Positions 14,745 through 26,745 of a stretch of 37,857 bases of DNA are shown here, one piece after another. A program made the position numbers and the translations under genes. Within the stretch, counting starts at the first letter, position 1; each line of letters opens with the position of its first letter. Below the pieces are notes generated by a model. That model was not told the DNA's origin and did not search any database. It saw nothing but the letters and a program-made list of their open reading frames with translations. The stretch is from the NCBI RefSeq assembly GCF_042434745.1, contig NZ_JBHLSS010000123.1, one strand, 5' to 3'. Source of the stretch: Azotobacter paspali (GTDB taxonomy: Bacteria > Pseudomonadota > Gammaproteobacteria > Pseudomonadales > Pseudomonadaceae).

Positions 14745-14785
14745 CACGCACCTCCACGCAATCCTCGAATTGTTTCGCTGCCCGC

Positions 14786-16297
14786 TCAGGCCTTGGCCTG
14801 CAGCAGGGCTCCGTCATTCTCCAGTCGCCCCGACTCGATCATTTCCCGGTAGACCGCCATGACCGCTTCCTCGATGGGCTCCATGGCGTGCTCGCCATTG
14901 GGCTGGATGCCGGCGGTCTCCAGATCGCTCCAGGGCTCGAAACCGATCTTCGAGCAGAGCACCGCCTCGCATCCCTTCAGGGCACGGATGCTGCCGGCGA
15001 GTGCACTTTCCTTCTCGCCGCAGGTGTCGTTGCCGACGCAGTACTGGTCGACCCGGCGATGGCCGATGAAGCGCACTCCGGACGGCGAGGCTTCGTACAC
15101 CAGGAACTCGGTGGCGTGCCCGAAGTGCTGGTTGATCAGACCGCCGCCGCTGGTGGCCACGGCCATCAGCACCGGACGGTGGCGACCGCTCGTGCCGTTC
15201 TGGACGGATGCAACGGACAGGCCAGCCAGCCGTTCCTTCTTCGCCGCCTTCTCGTCCAGCTCTTCCTTGATCGCCGCGTGGATGGCGGCGCGCTTGACCA
15301 TCGCCGCCTCGTAATCGATTTCCATCGACTCGATCTTGTCCAGGGTGAACTCGTCGCCGCGGTCCTCGCCGAGCATGCCGACCGCATCGGCGCGGCACTG
15401 GCGGCAGTGGCGCATCATGTTCATGTCGCCGGCGCAGGCGTCCTGCAGGTCCTGCAGTTCTTCCGGCTCGGGGCTGCGCTGGCCCATCACGCCGTAGAAG
15501 GTGCCGTGCTCGGGCTCGGCGATCAGCGGCATGACGTTGTGCAGGAAGGCGCCCTTGGCCTTGACGATCTTGCTGACTTCCTTCAAGTGCTCGTCGTTGA
15601 CGCCGGGGATCATCACCGAGTTGACCTTCACCAGGATGCCGCGCGCCACCAACATCTCCAGACCCTTCTGCTGCTGCTCGATGAGGATCTTGGCGGCCTT
15701 GACGCCGCGGATGCGCTTGTTGTTCCAGTAGATCCACGGATAGATCTTGGCGCCGATCTCCGGGTCCACGCAGTTGATGGTGATGGTGACGTGGTCGATG
15801 TTGTGCTTGGCCAGTTCCTCGACGCACTCCGGCAGGGCCAGGCCGTTGGTGGAAACGCACAGCTTGATGTCCGGGGCCTGCTCGCTGAGCATGCGGAAGG
15901 TGTCGAAGGTGCGCTTCGGGTTGGCCAGGGGGTCGCCGGGGCCGGCGATGCCGAGCACGCTCATCTGCGGGATGGCGGCGGCCACGGCCTTGACCTTCTT
16001 GACCGCCTGCTCGGGGGTCAGTACTTCGGACACCACGCCCGGACGCGACTCGTTGGCGCAGTCGTACTTGCGGTTGCAGTAATGGCACTGGATGTTGCAG
16101 GCAGGCGCCACCGCCACGTGCATGCGCGCGAAATAGTGGTGCGCCTCTTCCGAATAGCACGGATGGTTCTGCACCTTCGCGCGAATGTTTTCCGGCAGGT
16201 GGGAGAGCTGATCGTGCGTGCTGCCGCAGCTACTTGAGGAACAGCCGCCAGCGCTGTGCTGTCCCCCATTGTTTTGCCCAAGTACGCTCAGTTCCAT
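14786..16297 (-). CDS. nifB: NifB, NifB-co synthase
   Basis: 503 residues. Radical-SAM enzyme that builds the Fe8S9C core (NifB-co) of FeMo-co, and of FeV-co and FeFe-co. The start MELSVLGQNNGGQHSAGG matches A. vinelandii NifB; an upstream in-frame ATG at 16342 overlaps the promoter and is rejected. The SAM cluster motif is CNIQCHYCNRKYDC near residue 75. The additional NifB cysteines are present (CSSSSCG near the start; MMRHCRQCRADAVGMLGEDR). A C-terminal NifX-like domain starts near 390 (RPVLMAVATSGGGLINQHFG). It is first gene of the operon with fdxN, nifO, nifQ, rhdN and grx5. Confidence 0.97.
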   Translation of the reverse strand: MELSVLGQNNGGQHSAGGCSSSSCGSTHDQLSHLPENIRAKVQNHPCYSEEAHHYFARMHVAVAPACNIQCHYCNRKYDCANESRPGVVSEVLTPEQAVKKVKAVAAAIPQMSVLGIAGPGDPLANPKRTFDTFRMLSEQAPDIKLCVSTNGLALPECVEELAKHNIDHVTITINCVDPEIGAKIYPWIYWNNKRIRGVKAAKILIEQQQKGLEMLVARGILVKVNSVMIPGVNDEHLKEVSKIVKAKGAFLHNVMPLIAEPEHGTFYGVMGQRSPEPEELQDLQDACAGDMNMMRHCRQCRADAVGMLGEDRGDEFTLDKIESMEIDYEAAMVKRAAIHAAIKEELDEKAAKKERLAGLSVASVQNGTSGRHRPVLMAVATSGGGLINQHFGHATEFLVYEASPSGVRFIGHRRVDQYCVGNDTCGEKESALAGSIRALKGCEAVLCSKIGFEPWSDLETAGIQPNGEHAMEPIEEAVMAVYREMIESGRLENDGALLQAKA

Positions 16298-16337
16298 GTT
16301 CTGTCTCCGGCTGAGAGAGTCTTTACCCCAAGAGCCG

Positions 16338-16353
16338 AGCAATACCCGTGCCG
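16338..16353 (-). promoter_or_regulatory. Sigma-54 promoter of nifB
   Basis: On the minus strand CGGCACG, four bases, TTGCT: GG and GC at correct spacing. It lies about 40 nt before the nifB ATG, just after a T/A-rich stretch. Confidence 0.85.
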
Positions 16354-16406
16354 ATTATTCAAGTAATTGTTTTTGAATGATTTATTTGAAAACCAGGGGC
16401 CGAATT

Positions 16407-16464
16407 TGTCGCGCAACGGACAAATCCGCACCGTCCTTCGCGCGCTTCTGTACGACAAGCGACA
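16407..16464 (-). promoter_or_regulatory. Two NifA upstream activator sequences of nifB
   Basis: Two exact TGT-N10-ACA sites at 16407-16422 and 16449-16464, about 90 and 130 bp upstream of the expected start of transcription. Spacing and sequence fit NifA binding. Confidence 0.8.
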
Positions 16465-16581
16465 AGCAATGTGGCGGGAGTAGGAGGCGATGTCCGTCGT
16501 GGACGGACGCCCGTAGCGGACGAGGGGGCGGGGAGAGCGGAGAGGGGGGAGGAGCCGGCCATCCATTGCCGGAGGGTCCTG

Positions 16582-18150
<1,569 letters not shown>

Positions 18151-18169
18151 GGGCATTCCCTGTCGCTGT

Positions 18170-19741
<1,572 letters not shown>

Positions 19742-19808
19742 CTATCCAAGAAAATCGGCGAGCGCGGCTGCGTCCGCCGGAGGGGCGTGTTGGGCCTGGA
19801 AGAAGATT

Positions 19809-19824
19809 AGCAAATCTTGTGCCG
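19809..19824 (-). promoter_or_regulatory. Sigma-54-type element upstream of nifL
   Basis: Minus strand CGGCACA, four bases, TTGCT, with GG and GC spaced correctly. It lies 80 nt before the nifL ATG and about 75 bp from the nearest NifA site. Whether nifLA really uses it is not known to me. Confidence 0.55.
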
Positions 19825-19899
19825 CACCTTAATCGTCTGGGGGCGCCGAATTGCTCGGAAAACCTCGAAACATGGATTTTCGGGGTGGTGCCTTCTAGC

Positions 19900-19958
19900 T
19901 GTGCGAAAGCGCACAAGCCGGGCGGCAAGCTCTTTAACGAGCTGTCACAAACCTTACA
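19900..19958. promoter_or_regulatory. Two NifA-type upstream sites shared by nifL and rnfA1
   Basis: TGT-N10-ACA at 19900-19915 (a near-perfect palindrome around GCGAAAGCGC) and at 19943-19958. They lie between the two divergent -24/-12 elements, about 140-185 bp from the rnfA1 start site and 110-155 bp from that of nifL. Confidence 0.75.
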
Positions 19959-20065
19959 AAACCGGGGCCGCCGGGTGGATAGGCGGCTGGCGTACCGAAG
20001 CTATTTGTTGATTCAGGTCAATTTTAGAGGGGCTCCCGCGATACGCCTGTGCAAATTTTGAGCGC

Positions 20066-20081
20066 TGGCATGCTTGATGCA
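20066..20081 (+). promoter_or_regulatory. Sigma-54 promoter of the rnf1 operon
   Basis: TGGCATG, four bases, ATGCA: -24 and -12 dinucleotides at correct spacing, 73 nt before the rnfA1 start. Confidence 0.75.
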
Positions 20082-20153
20082 GGACCTTCGGCATAAAGAG
20101 TGCGCACGACAAAGGCGCATCGACAAGGTTTAGCCGAGCAGGTGAGGTCGCTT

Positions 20154-20726
20154 ATGGAATACGTTCTGTTTCTATTGGGCACCGTGTTGGTTCACAACGT
20201 GGTGCTGGTGGGCTTTCTTGGCCTGTGTCCGTTCATGGGCGTGTCGAGCAAGCTCGATCCTTCGATCGGCCTGGCCGTGGCCACCACCCTGGTCATGGGT
20301 CTCGGTGGCGCCAGCAGTTGGCTGCTCGAGCACTACGTGCTGCTGCCGCTGGGCATCGGTTTCATCCGCATCCTCGCCTATATCGTGGTCATCGCCGGCA
20401 TGGTGCAGTTGATCGAGATGATCATCCGCAAAGGCAGCCCGTCGCTGTACCGCTCGCTGGGCATCTACCTACCGCTGATCACCACCAACTGCGCGGTGCT
20501 CGGCGTACCGCTGCTCAGCGTGCGCGAAGGCCACGACCTGACCATGGCCGTGCTGTTCGGCCTGGGCTCGGGCCTGGGCTTCTCGCTGATCATGATCATT
20601 TTCGCCGGTCTGCGCGAGCGTCTGGCCCTGGCCAATGTGCCGGCTGCCTTTTCCGGCCCGCCGATCGCCTTCGTCACCGCCGGCCTGCTGGCGCTGGCCT
20701 TCATGGGCTTCGGCGGCCTGATCTGA
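20154..20726 (+). CDS. rnfA1: Rnf1 complex subunit A
   Basis: 190-residue inner-membrane protein with six predicted helices; start MEYVLFLLGTVLVHNVVLVG. Conserved blocks LGLCPFMGVSS and LPLITTNCAVLGVPLL carry the two Cys that bind the intramembrane [2Fe-2S] cluster with RnfE. An in-frame start at 20100 precedes any ribosome site. First gene of rnfA1-H1-nafY, under the sigma-54 promoter at 20066. Rnf1 is nif-linked and supplies low-potential electrons at the expense of ion-motive force. Confidence 0.95.
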   Translation: MEYVLFLLGTVLVHNVVLVGFLGLCPFMGVSSKLDPSIGLAVATTLVMGLGGASSWLLEHYVLLPLGIGFIRILAYIVVIAGMVQLIEMIIRKGSPSLYRSLGIYLPLITTNCAVLGVPLLSVREGHDLTMAVLFGLGSGLGFSLIMIIFAGLRERLALANVPAAFSGPPIAFVTAGLLALAFMGFGGLI

Positions 20727-20775
20727 TTCTGACACTGGACGGCCGGCACGACCGGCGACGAGAGGAGGACAAATT

Positions 20776-21300
20776 ATGATAGAGGCAACTCTGGCTCTGA
20801 CCCTGATGGGTGTGCTCCTGGGCTGCGGCCTCGGTCTGGCGGCACGCAAGTTCGCGGTGACCGACGAAAATCCCCTGATCAAGGAAGTCAGCGATCTGAT
20901 GCCGGGCAGCCAGTGCGGACAGTGCGGCTTTCCCGGCTGCGGTGCCGCCGCCGTGGCGATCGTCGAAGGCAATGCTTCGGTCACTTGTTGCCCGCCCGGC
21001 GGCGTGGGTCTGGCCGAGAAGCTCGCCGCGATCCTCGGCGTGACCCTGGATGCCAGCCAGGTGGCCGCGCCCATGCTGGCGCGGGTGGAGGCCTCGCAGT
21101 GCATCGGCTGCACCCGCTGCTACCGTGTCTGCCCCACCGACGCCATCGTCGGTGCCAGCGGGCAGGTCCACGTGGTGCTGGAGGATGCCTGCACCGGTTG
21201 CGGCAAGTGCCGCGACGCTTGTCCGAAAGACTGCGTCCTTCTGATCCCGCAGGAGCAGACCCTGGACACCTGGCGTTGGGACAAGCCCGCTGCCGCCTGA
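20776..21300 (+). CDS. rnfB1: Rnf1 complex subunit B, polyferredoxin
   Basis: 174 residues. An N-terminal membrane helix (LALTLMGVLLGCGLGLAA) anchors a cytoplasmic part. The [4Fe-4S] motif CGQCGFPGCGAAA, with a further Cys in TCCPPGG, comes first. Two ferredoxin clusters follow: CIGCTRCYRVCPTDAI and CTGCGKCRDACPKDC. ATG 20776 follows AGGAGGAC. RnfB takes electrons from or gives them to soluble ferredoxin/flavodoxin. Confidence 0.95.
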   Translation: MIEATLALTLMGVLLGCGLGLAARKFAVTDENPLIKEVSDLMPGSQCGQCGFPGCGAAAVAIVEGNASVTCCPPGGVGLAEKLAAILGVTLDASQVAAPMLARVEASQCIGCTRCYRVCPTDAIVGASGQVHVVLEDACTGCGKCRDACPKDCVLLIPQEQTLDTWRWDKPAAA

Positions 21301-21320
21301 GCCGATTACGGAGCCTTCGC

Positions 21321-22811
21321 ATGTACTTCAATCTTTCCAGTATCCGTGGCGGCGTCCATCCGGCTGCCCACAAGGATCTCTCGGCCGCGCTGCCGATCGG
21401 CAGCTTGCCGCTGCCCCCGCGTCTCTATCTGCCGCTGCGCCAGCACGCCGGGGCCGAGGCCCTGCCGATGGTCTCGGTCGGTGACAAGGTGCTCAAGGGC
21501 CAGTTGCTGGCCTTCCCGCCGACGGAGGTTTCCGCGCCGGTGCACGCTCCCACTTCGGGACGCATCGTCGCCATCGGACCGGTCCCGGCGCCGCATCCGT
21601 CGGGTCTGACCACCACCGGGATCGTCCTGGAAAGCGACGGCGAGGACCGTTGGATCGACCTGGATGTATCCACCGATCCGTTCGCCGAGGACCCGCTGGT
21701 GCTCGCCGACCGCGTCGCCAAGGCCGGCATCGTCGGCCTCGGCGGGGCGATCTTCCCGGCGGCGGTCAAGCTCAAGCAGGGCACTCGCCACGAGATCAAG
21801 ACCGTGCTGGTCAATGGCAGCGAGTGCGAGCCCTACCTGACCTGCGACGACCGTATCATGCGCGAGCGCGCCGAGGCCATCGTCGACGGCGCCCGGCTGA
21901 TCCAGCACATCCTGCGTGCCTACAGCGTGGTCATCGCCATCGAGGACAACAAGCCCGAGGCCCTGGCCGCCATGCGCGCCGCCGCCGAGCACTTCGGCGC
22001 CATCGAGGTGATGGCGGTGCCGGCGCTCTATCCCATGGGTTCGGCCAAGCAACTGATCCAGGCGGTCACCGGCCGCGAGGTACCGGCCGGCGGTCGCAGC
22101 ACCGACGTCGGCGTACTGGTGCACAACGCCGGTACCGTGTACGCCATCCAGCAGGCCCTGCGCTTCGGCCGGCCGCTGATCTCGCGGGTGGTCACGGTGT
22201 CCGGCGCCTGCGTGAAGACCCCGCAGAACCTCGATGTGCTGATCGGCACCCCGGTACAGGCGCTTATCGACGCCTGCGGCGGTCTGAGCGGCGATCCCCA
22301 GCAACTGCTGCTCGGCGGGCCGATGATGGGCGCGGTGCTGCCCTCCACCGAGGTGCCGGTGATCAAGGGTGCCACCGGCCTGCTGGCGCTGGCCCGGCAC
22401 GAATTGCCGAACAAGGATCCGGCGCCCTGCATCCGCTGTGCGAGCTGCGTGGATGCCTGTCCGATGGGCCTGACCCCGCTGGACATGGCCCTGTACGCCC
22501 GCGTCGACGACTACGACGGCGCCAGCGAATACGGCCTGCGCGACTGCATCCTCTGCGGCTGCTGCTCCTATGTCTGTCCCTCGCATATTCCGCTGGTGCA
22601 CTACTTCCAGTACGCCAAGGGTCAGCAGGACGAGCGCCGCAGCGCCGCCCGCAAGAGCGACTACATCAAGCGCCAAACCGAGGCCCGCGCCGCGCGTCTG
22701 GCCGAAGAAGAGGCCGCCAAGGCAGCCGCCAAGGCGGCCAAGGAGGCGGCCAAGGCCGCCAAGGCGGCGCAGACCAAGGCTGCCAAGCCGAGCAATGAGG
22801 TAGAGTCATGA
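21321..22811 (+). CDS. rnfC1: Rnf1 complex subunit C, NADH-binding
   Basis: 496 residues from ATG 21321 (MYFNLSSIRGGVHPAAHKDL). The NADH/FMN domain includes GIVGLGGAIFPAAVKL and NGSECEPYLTCDDRIM. Two [4Fe-4S] motifs: CIRCASCVDACP and CILCGCCSYVCP. The last 60 residues form a long Ala/Lys-rich helix (AEEEAAKAAAKAAKEAAKAA), common in proteobacterial RnfC but variable in length. It overlaps rnfD1 by ATGA. Confidence 0.95.
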   Translation: MYFNLSSIRGGVHPAAHKDLSAALPIGSLPLPPRLYLPLRQHAGAEALPMVSVGDKVLKGQLLAFPPTEVSAPVHAPTSGRIVAIGPVPAPHPSGLTTTGIVLESDGEDRWIDLDVSTDPFAEDPLVLADRVAKAGIVGLGGAIFPAAVKLKQGTRHEIKTVLVNGSECEPYLTCDDRIMRERAEAIVDGARLIQHILRAYSVVIAIEDNKPEALAAMRAAAEHFGAIEVMAVPALYPMGSAKQLIQAVTGREVPAGGRSTDVGVLVHNAGTVYAIQQALRFGRPLISRVVTVSGACVKTPQNLDVLIGTPVQALIDACGGLSGDPQQLLLGGPMMGAVLPSTEVPVIKGATGLLALARHELPNKDPAPCIRCASCVDACPMGLTPLDMALYARVDDYDGASEYGLRDCILCGCCSYVCPSHIPLVHYFQYAKGQQDERRSAARKSDYIKRQTEARAARLAEEEAAKAAAKAAKEAAKAAKAAQTKAAKPSNEVES

Positions 22812-23908
22812 GCACCATCAGCGTCGCGGCGGGGCCGTTCGCCCACGACCGCTCCTCGGTCAGCCGCATCATGCTGGACGTGTGTCTGGCACTCACTCCC
22901 GCTACCCTGTTCGGCCTGGTGATGTTCGGCTGGCCGGCGATCAACCTGTGGCTGGTCACCTGCGCCAGCGCCTTGGCCATCGAGGCTGCCTGCCTGCGCC
23001 TGCTGGGTCAGCCCATACGCCGTCTGCTCGATGGTTCGGCCCTGCTCACCGGCTGGCTGCTGGCGATCTCCCTGCCGCCGTGGGCGCCCTGGTGGATCGG
23101 CGTCGGCGGCAGCCTGTTCGCCATCGGCATCGGCAAGCAACTGTACGGTGGCATCGGCCAGAACCCCTTCAACCCGGCCATGCTGGCGCGCGTCGCCCTG
23201 CTGATCGCCTTCCCGCTGCAGATGACCACCTGGGCGCTGCCGAATCCGTTGTTCTCGTCTTCGGCTCCGGGCTTTTTCGACAGCCTGGCGATCACCTTCG
23301 CGGGTGCGCCGCTGGCCGATGGCATGACCGGCGCCACCGCACTGGGCAACCTGAAGACCGAGCTGACCCTCGACCGCACCGCCCAGGAGATTCTAAAAGG
23401 CGGCTTCAGCACGATCTCGGCGCTGTTCGGCAGTACGCCCGGCAGCCTCGGCGAAACCTCGGAACTGCTGTTGCTGATCGGCGGCGTGTGGCTGGTGCTG
23501 CGCCGCATAATCCACTGGGAAATCCCGGTCGCGATTCTGGCGAGCGTGTTCGTAATGGCGACCCTCGCGTATCTGATCAACCCGGATCGTTATGCCGGCG
23601 GGCTCTATCAACTGACCTCCGGCGGCCTAATACTGTGTGCCTTCTTCATCGCTACCGATCCGGTGACCTCGCCGATCAGCCGCGTCGGCCGGCTGATCTT
23701 CGGTGTGGGCTGCGGCGTGCTCATCTACGTGATCCGCACCTGGGGTAGCTTCCCCGAGGCGGCCGCCTTCGCGGTGCTCTTCATGAACGCGCTGACCCCG
23801 TTGATCGACCGTTATTGGCGGCCGCGCGCCTACGGCCGCAACGTCCGGGGCAAGCCGCTGGTCGCGGCCAAGTGGACCAGCCAGGTTAAAGAGGTGGACA
23901 AGGTATGA
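22808..23908 (+). CDS. rnfD1: Rnf1 complex subunit D
   Basis: 366-residue membrane protein, about ten helices. The covalent-FMN attachment motif is GMTGATALGNL, the Thr being the expected site. Other family blocks: GGIGQNPFNPAMLARVALLI and CAFFIATDPVTSPISRVGR. Translationally coupled to rnfC1 and rnfG1 by 4-nt overlaps. Confidence 0.95.
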   Translation: MSTISVAAGPFAHDRSSVSRIMLDVCLALTPATLFGLVMFGWPAINLWLVTCASALAIEAACLRLLGQPIRRLLDGSALLTGWLLAISLPPWAPWWIGVGGSLFAIGIGKQLYGGIGQNPFNPAMLARVALLIAFPLQMTTWALPNPLFSSSAPGFFDSLAITFAGAPLADGMTGATALGNLKTELTLDRTAQEILKGGFSTISALFGSTPGSLGETSELLLLIGGVWLVLRRIIHWEIPVAILASVFVMATLAYLINPDRYAGGLYQLTSGGLILCAFFIATDPVTSPISRVGRLIFGVGCGVLIYVIRTWGSFPEAAAFAVLFMNALTPLIDRYWRPRAYGRNVRGKPLVAAKWTSQVKEVDKV

Positions 23909-24585
23909 ACGATACGACGGTGACTCCGGCCGAGGAAACCGCCGAGGCGGCCGCGGGCAAGCCCTCGCTCCTCGCGCGCCTGGAGAAGTGGCGGCCGATG
24001 GTGGCCTACCAGGGCCTATCGCTGGGCCTGGTCTGCGCCGTGGTGGCTCTGCTCCTGCTGACCGGCAACATCATGACCCATGGCGCCATCGCCGAGCAGC
24101 AGATGCAGGACCGGCTGGCCACGCTACGCGAGGTGCTGCCGCAGTCGCTATACGACAATAACCCGCTGGCCGATAGCTTCAAGGTGCAGGACGCCGAACT
24201 CGGCGAGGTCGAGGTGCTTCCAGCGCGCCTGCAGGGCAAGCTCACCGCGGTGGTCTTCCAGGGCCGCAACATCGGCTACGGCGGTCCCATCGAGCAGATG
24301 ATGTCCGTCGACGCCCAGGGCAAGATCCTTGGCGTGCGAGTGCTGACCCACAAGGAAACCCCCGGCCTGGCCGACAAGATCGAGGCCTCGCGCAGTGACT
24401 GGATCAAGGTCTTCGACGGCCTGTCGCTGGACAACACCGCACTGGACAAGTGGAAGGTGAAGAAGGACGGCGGTCAGTTCGACCAGTTCGCCGGCGCCAC
24501 CATCACCCCGCGCGCCGTGGTCAAGACCGTGCTGCAGGGCCTGCAGTTCCAGGCCCGGCACGCCGAGCAGCTGAAAGCCGAGTAA
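23905..24585 (+). CDS. rnfG1: Rnf1 complex subunit G
   Basis: 226 residues. One N-terminal membrane helix (GLSLGLVCAVVALLLLTGNI) is followed by a periplasmic FMN-binding domain. Motifs: GYGGPIEQMMSVD, VLTHKETPGLADKIE and the covalent FMN site FAGATITPRAVVKTV. The first 35 residues are Ala/Glu-rich and cytoplasmic, longer than in many RnfG. Confidence 0.94.
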   Translation: MNDTTVTPAEETAEAAAGKPSLLARLEKWRPMVAYQGLSLGLVCAVVALLLLTGNIMTHGAIAEQQMQDRLATLREVLPQSLYDNNPLADSFKVQDAELGEVEVLPARLQGKLTAVVFQGRNIGYGGPIEQMMSVDAQGKILGVRVLTHKETPGLADKIEASRSDWIKVFDGLSLDNTALDKWKVKKDGGQFDQFAGATITPRAVVKTVLQGLQFQARHAEQLKAE

Positions 24586-24598
24586 GAGGAGCACAACC

Positions 24599-25315
24599 AT
24601 GAGTCATTGCGGAGCACCCAGCGTTCCCGAGCCCGAAAAGAAGGTGCCGTGGCAGTACTTCACCTCGGCCCTATGGCAATACAACGTCGCCCTGGTGCAG
24701 ATGCTCGCGCTCTGCCCGACCCTGGCGGTGACCACCACCGCCACCAACGGCCTGGGCATGGGCCTGGCCACCACCCTGGTGTTGGTCTTGACCAATGCGC
24801 TCATCTCGTCGATGCGCCACACCATCTCCCCCGAGGTGCGCAACCCGGTGATGATCGCCGTGATCGCCGGCGTGGTGACCCTGATCGACATGGCGATGAA
24901 CGCCTGGATGCACGAGCTGTACAAGGTGCTCGGCCTGTTCATCGCGCTGATCGTGACCAACTGCGCGGTGCTCGGCCGTGCCGAGTCCTTCTGCCTGAGG
25001 AACCCGGTGATCCCCTCGATCCTCGACGGTGCCGGCATGGGCGCCGGCTTCACCGCCGTGCTGGTGGTGATCGGCGGTATCCGCGAGATCCTCGGCAGCG
25101 GCACCCTGTTCTCCCAGGCGTCCTCGCTGCTCGGCTCGCACTTCAAGTGGATGGAGATCACCGTGATCCCCGACTTCCAGGGCATCCTGCTGGCCATCCT
25201 GCCGCCTGGCGCCTTCATCGTCCTGGGCTTCCTGTTGGCCGCCAAGCGAGTGATCGATCGCAAGCGTGCCGAGCGTCGCCAGCAGACCCATGGCGAGCTG
25301 GTGGTTCTGCAGTGA
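24599..25315 (+). CDS. rnfE1: Rnf1 complex subunit E
   Basis: 238-residue membrane protein, paralogue of RnfA. Conserved cysteines lie in QMLALCPTLAVTTTATNGLG and ALIVTNCAVLGRAESF. The short N-terminal extension MSHCGAPSVPEPEKKVPW contains an extra Cys. Ribosome site GAGGAG precedes ATG 24599. Confidence 0.94.
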   Translation: MSHCGAPSVPEPEKKVPWQYFTSALWQYNVALVQMLALCPTLAVTTTATNGLGMGLATTLVLVLTNALISSMRHTISPEVRNPVMIAVIAGVVTLIDMAMNAWMHELYKVLGLFIALIVTNCAVLGRAESFCLRNPVIPSILDGAGMGAGFTAVLVVIGGIREILGSGTLFSQASSLLGSHFKWMEITVIPDFQGILLAILPPGAFIVLGFLLAAKRVIDRKRAERRQQTHGELVVLQ

Positions 25316-25336
25316 TCGGCGAGGAGTGATAGCGAA

Positions 25337-25597
25337 ATGAGAGTTTCCGTGGTATATGCCGATCCGGCCAAGCCCCTCCAGCTCAGTTGTAAGGTGGAGG
25401 ACGGCTGCAGCGTGGAGCAGGCGATCGAGCAGTCCGGCGTACTGCGCTGCTGTCCGGACATCGACCTGAAGAAGCAAAAGGTCGGCGTGTTCGGCAAGTT
25501 CGTCAAGTTGGACAGTCCGCTCAAGGATGGCGACCGTATCGAGATCTACCAGCGCGTCACGCGGGTCGATGATGACGACGACGATGATGACGATTGA
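25337..25597 (+). CDS. rnfH1: RnfH, ubiquitin-like-fold protein
   Basis: 86 residues of the RnfH/UPF0125 family (beta-grasp): MRVSVVYADPAKPLQLSCKV, then VGVFGKFVKLDSPLKDGDRI and EIYQRV. In A. vinelandii rnfH is needed with nafY for fast nitrogenase expression; its biochemical role is unknown. The C-terminus is nine consecutive Asp, encoded by a run of GAT/GAC codons, an unusual acidic tail. Confidence 0.92.
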   Translation: MRVSVVYADPAKPLQLSCKVEDGCSVEQAIEQSGVLRCCPDIDLKKQKVGVFGKFVKLDSPLKDGDRIEIYQRVTRVDDDDDDDDD

Positions 25598-25621
25598 GTT
25601 CAGTCGCCTAGGAGGCCGCTT

Positions 25622-26353
25622 ATGGTAACCCCCGTGAACATGAGTCGCGAAACCGCCCTGCGCATCGCCCTGGCTGCCAGGGCTTTGCCCGGTACCACGG
25701 TCGGCCAGTTGCTGGAGATCCTGCATCAGCGGATCGAAGGTCCGCTGACCGAGGAGAGCCTGCAGGGTGTGAGCGTCACCGACCTTAAGATCGGCCTGGC
25801 CGGTTCCGAAGAGGATGTCGACATGCTCGACACTCCAATGTCGGCGCTCAAGGATGCGGTGCGCATCCTCTGGGGCGAGGCCGAAGTCGACAGCCTGCCC
25901 CAGCCAATGAAGCTGGAGCGCGTGCCGGAAGGCTCGATCCGCGTGGCCATCGCTTCCAACAATGGCGAGCAACTGGATGGACACTTCGGCTCCTGCCTGC
26001 GCTTTCTCGTCTACCAGGTGAATGCCAAGGACGCCTCGCTGGTCGACATTCGCTCGACCCTGGACGTGGCGCTGGCCGAGGACAAGAACGCCTGGCGCGT
26101 CGAGCAGATCCAAGACTGCCAAGTGCTTTACGTGGTGTCCATCGGCGGACCGGCGGCGGCCAAGGTGGTGCGGGCCGGCATCCATCCGCTGAAGAAGCCC
26201 AAGGGTTGCGCGGCGCAGGAGGCCATCGCCGAGTTGCAGACGGTCATGGCCGGTTCTCCTCCGCCGTGGCTGGCCAAGCTGGTCGGTGTTTCCGCCGAGG
26301 AACGCGTGCGCTTCTCCGTGTCCGACGACGAGGACGAGGCGGCCAGGGCATGA
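25622..26353 (+). CDS. nafY: NafY, FeMo-co and apo-dinitrogenase binding protein
   Basis: 243 residues, the length of A. vinelandii NafY (gamma protein). The N-terminal helical domain (1-95; LRIALAARALPGTTVGQLLE) contacts apo-NifDK. The C-terminal NifX-like domain (about 105-225) begins GSIRVAIASNNGEQLDGHFG and contains the FeMo-co-ligand His in DGHFGSCLRF. An acidic tail follows. AGGAGG precedes the ATG. It holds FeMo-co and stabilises cofactor-less dinitrogenase. Confidence 0.95.
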   Translation: MVTPVNMSRETALRIALAARALPGTTVGQLLEILHQRIEGPLTEESLQGVSVTDLKIGLAGSEEDVDMLDTPMSALKDAVRILWGEAEVDSLPQPMKLERVPEGSIRVAIASNNGEQLDGHFGSCLRFLVYQVNAKDASLVDIRSTLDVALAEDKNAWRVEQIQDCQVLYVVSIGGPAAAKVVRAGIHPLKKPKGCAAQEAIAELQTVMAGSPPPWLAKLVGVSAEERVRFSVSDDEDEAARA

Positions 26354-26745
26354 GCAAAGAACGTCTGTTGATCGCCGTGGCGGTCGATCGTCAGGGCCGT
26401 GTGGCCGACCACGCCGGACGTGCCCAGCGCTGGGAGGTGTTCGACGTCTGGCCTGGGCAGGCCCCGATGGGCATCTATGCTATCGAACTGGCGGAGAAGG
26501 CCGTCCTGCACCACTGGCATGTCACCGATTATCCCGAGCGGCATCCGCTGCATGCCGTGGACGTGGCCATCGCCGCGACCGCCGGCGAGGGTGTCATCCG
26601 CCGCCTCGGCGAGCGCGGGGTGAGCCTGCTCACCACCAGCGAGAGCGACCCGGAACTGGCGGTTAAGGCCTGGCTGGCCAACGAGTTGCCGCCCGGCAAG
26701 CCCCACGAGGAGCACTCCTGCGGCGGAGAAGGGCACCAGCACTAG
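26350..26745 (+). CDS. NifX-like small protein with His/Cys-rich tail
   Basis: 131 residues from ATG 26350, overlapping the nafY stop by ATGA. It looks like a single dinitrogenase iron-molybdenum cofactor domain (LLIAVAVDRQGRVADHAGRA, IAATAGEGVIRRLGERGVSL). The usual HFG motif is replaced by DHAGRA. The last residues PHEEHSCGGEGHQH carry four His and a Cys, suggesting metal binding. In position it could be a second FeMo-co carrier or an accessory of NafY; no specific function is known to me. Confidence 0.8.
   Translation: MSKERLLIAVAVDRQGRVADHAGRAQRWEVFDVWPGQAPMGIYAIELAEKAVLHHWHVTDYPERHPLHAVDVAIAATAGEGVIRRLGERGVSLLTTSESDPELAVKAWLANELPPGKPHEEHSCGGEGHQH

Noticed and set aside
24671..26185. 504-codon minus-strand frame across rnfE1-nafY
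   Set aside because: Spans several real genes on the other strand, with His/Ala-rich composition and no motifs.
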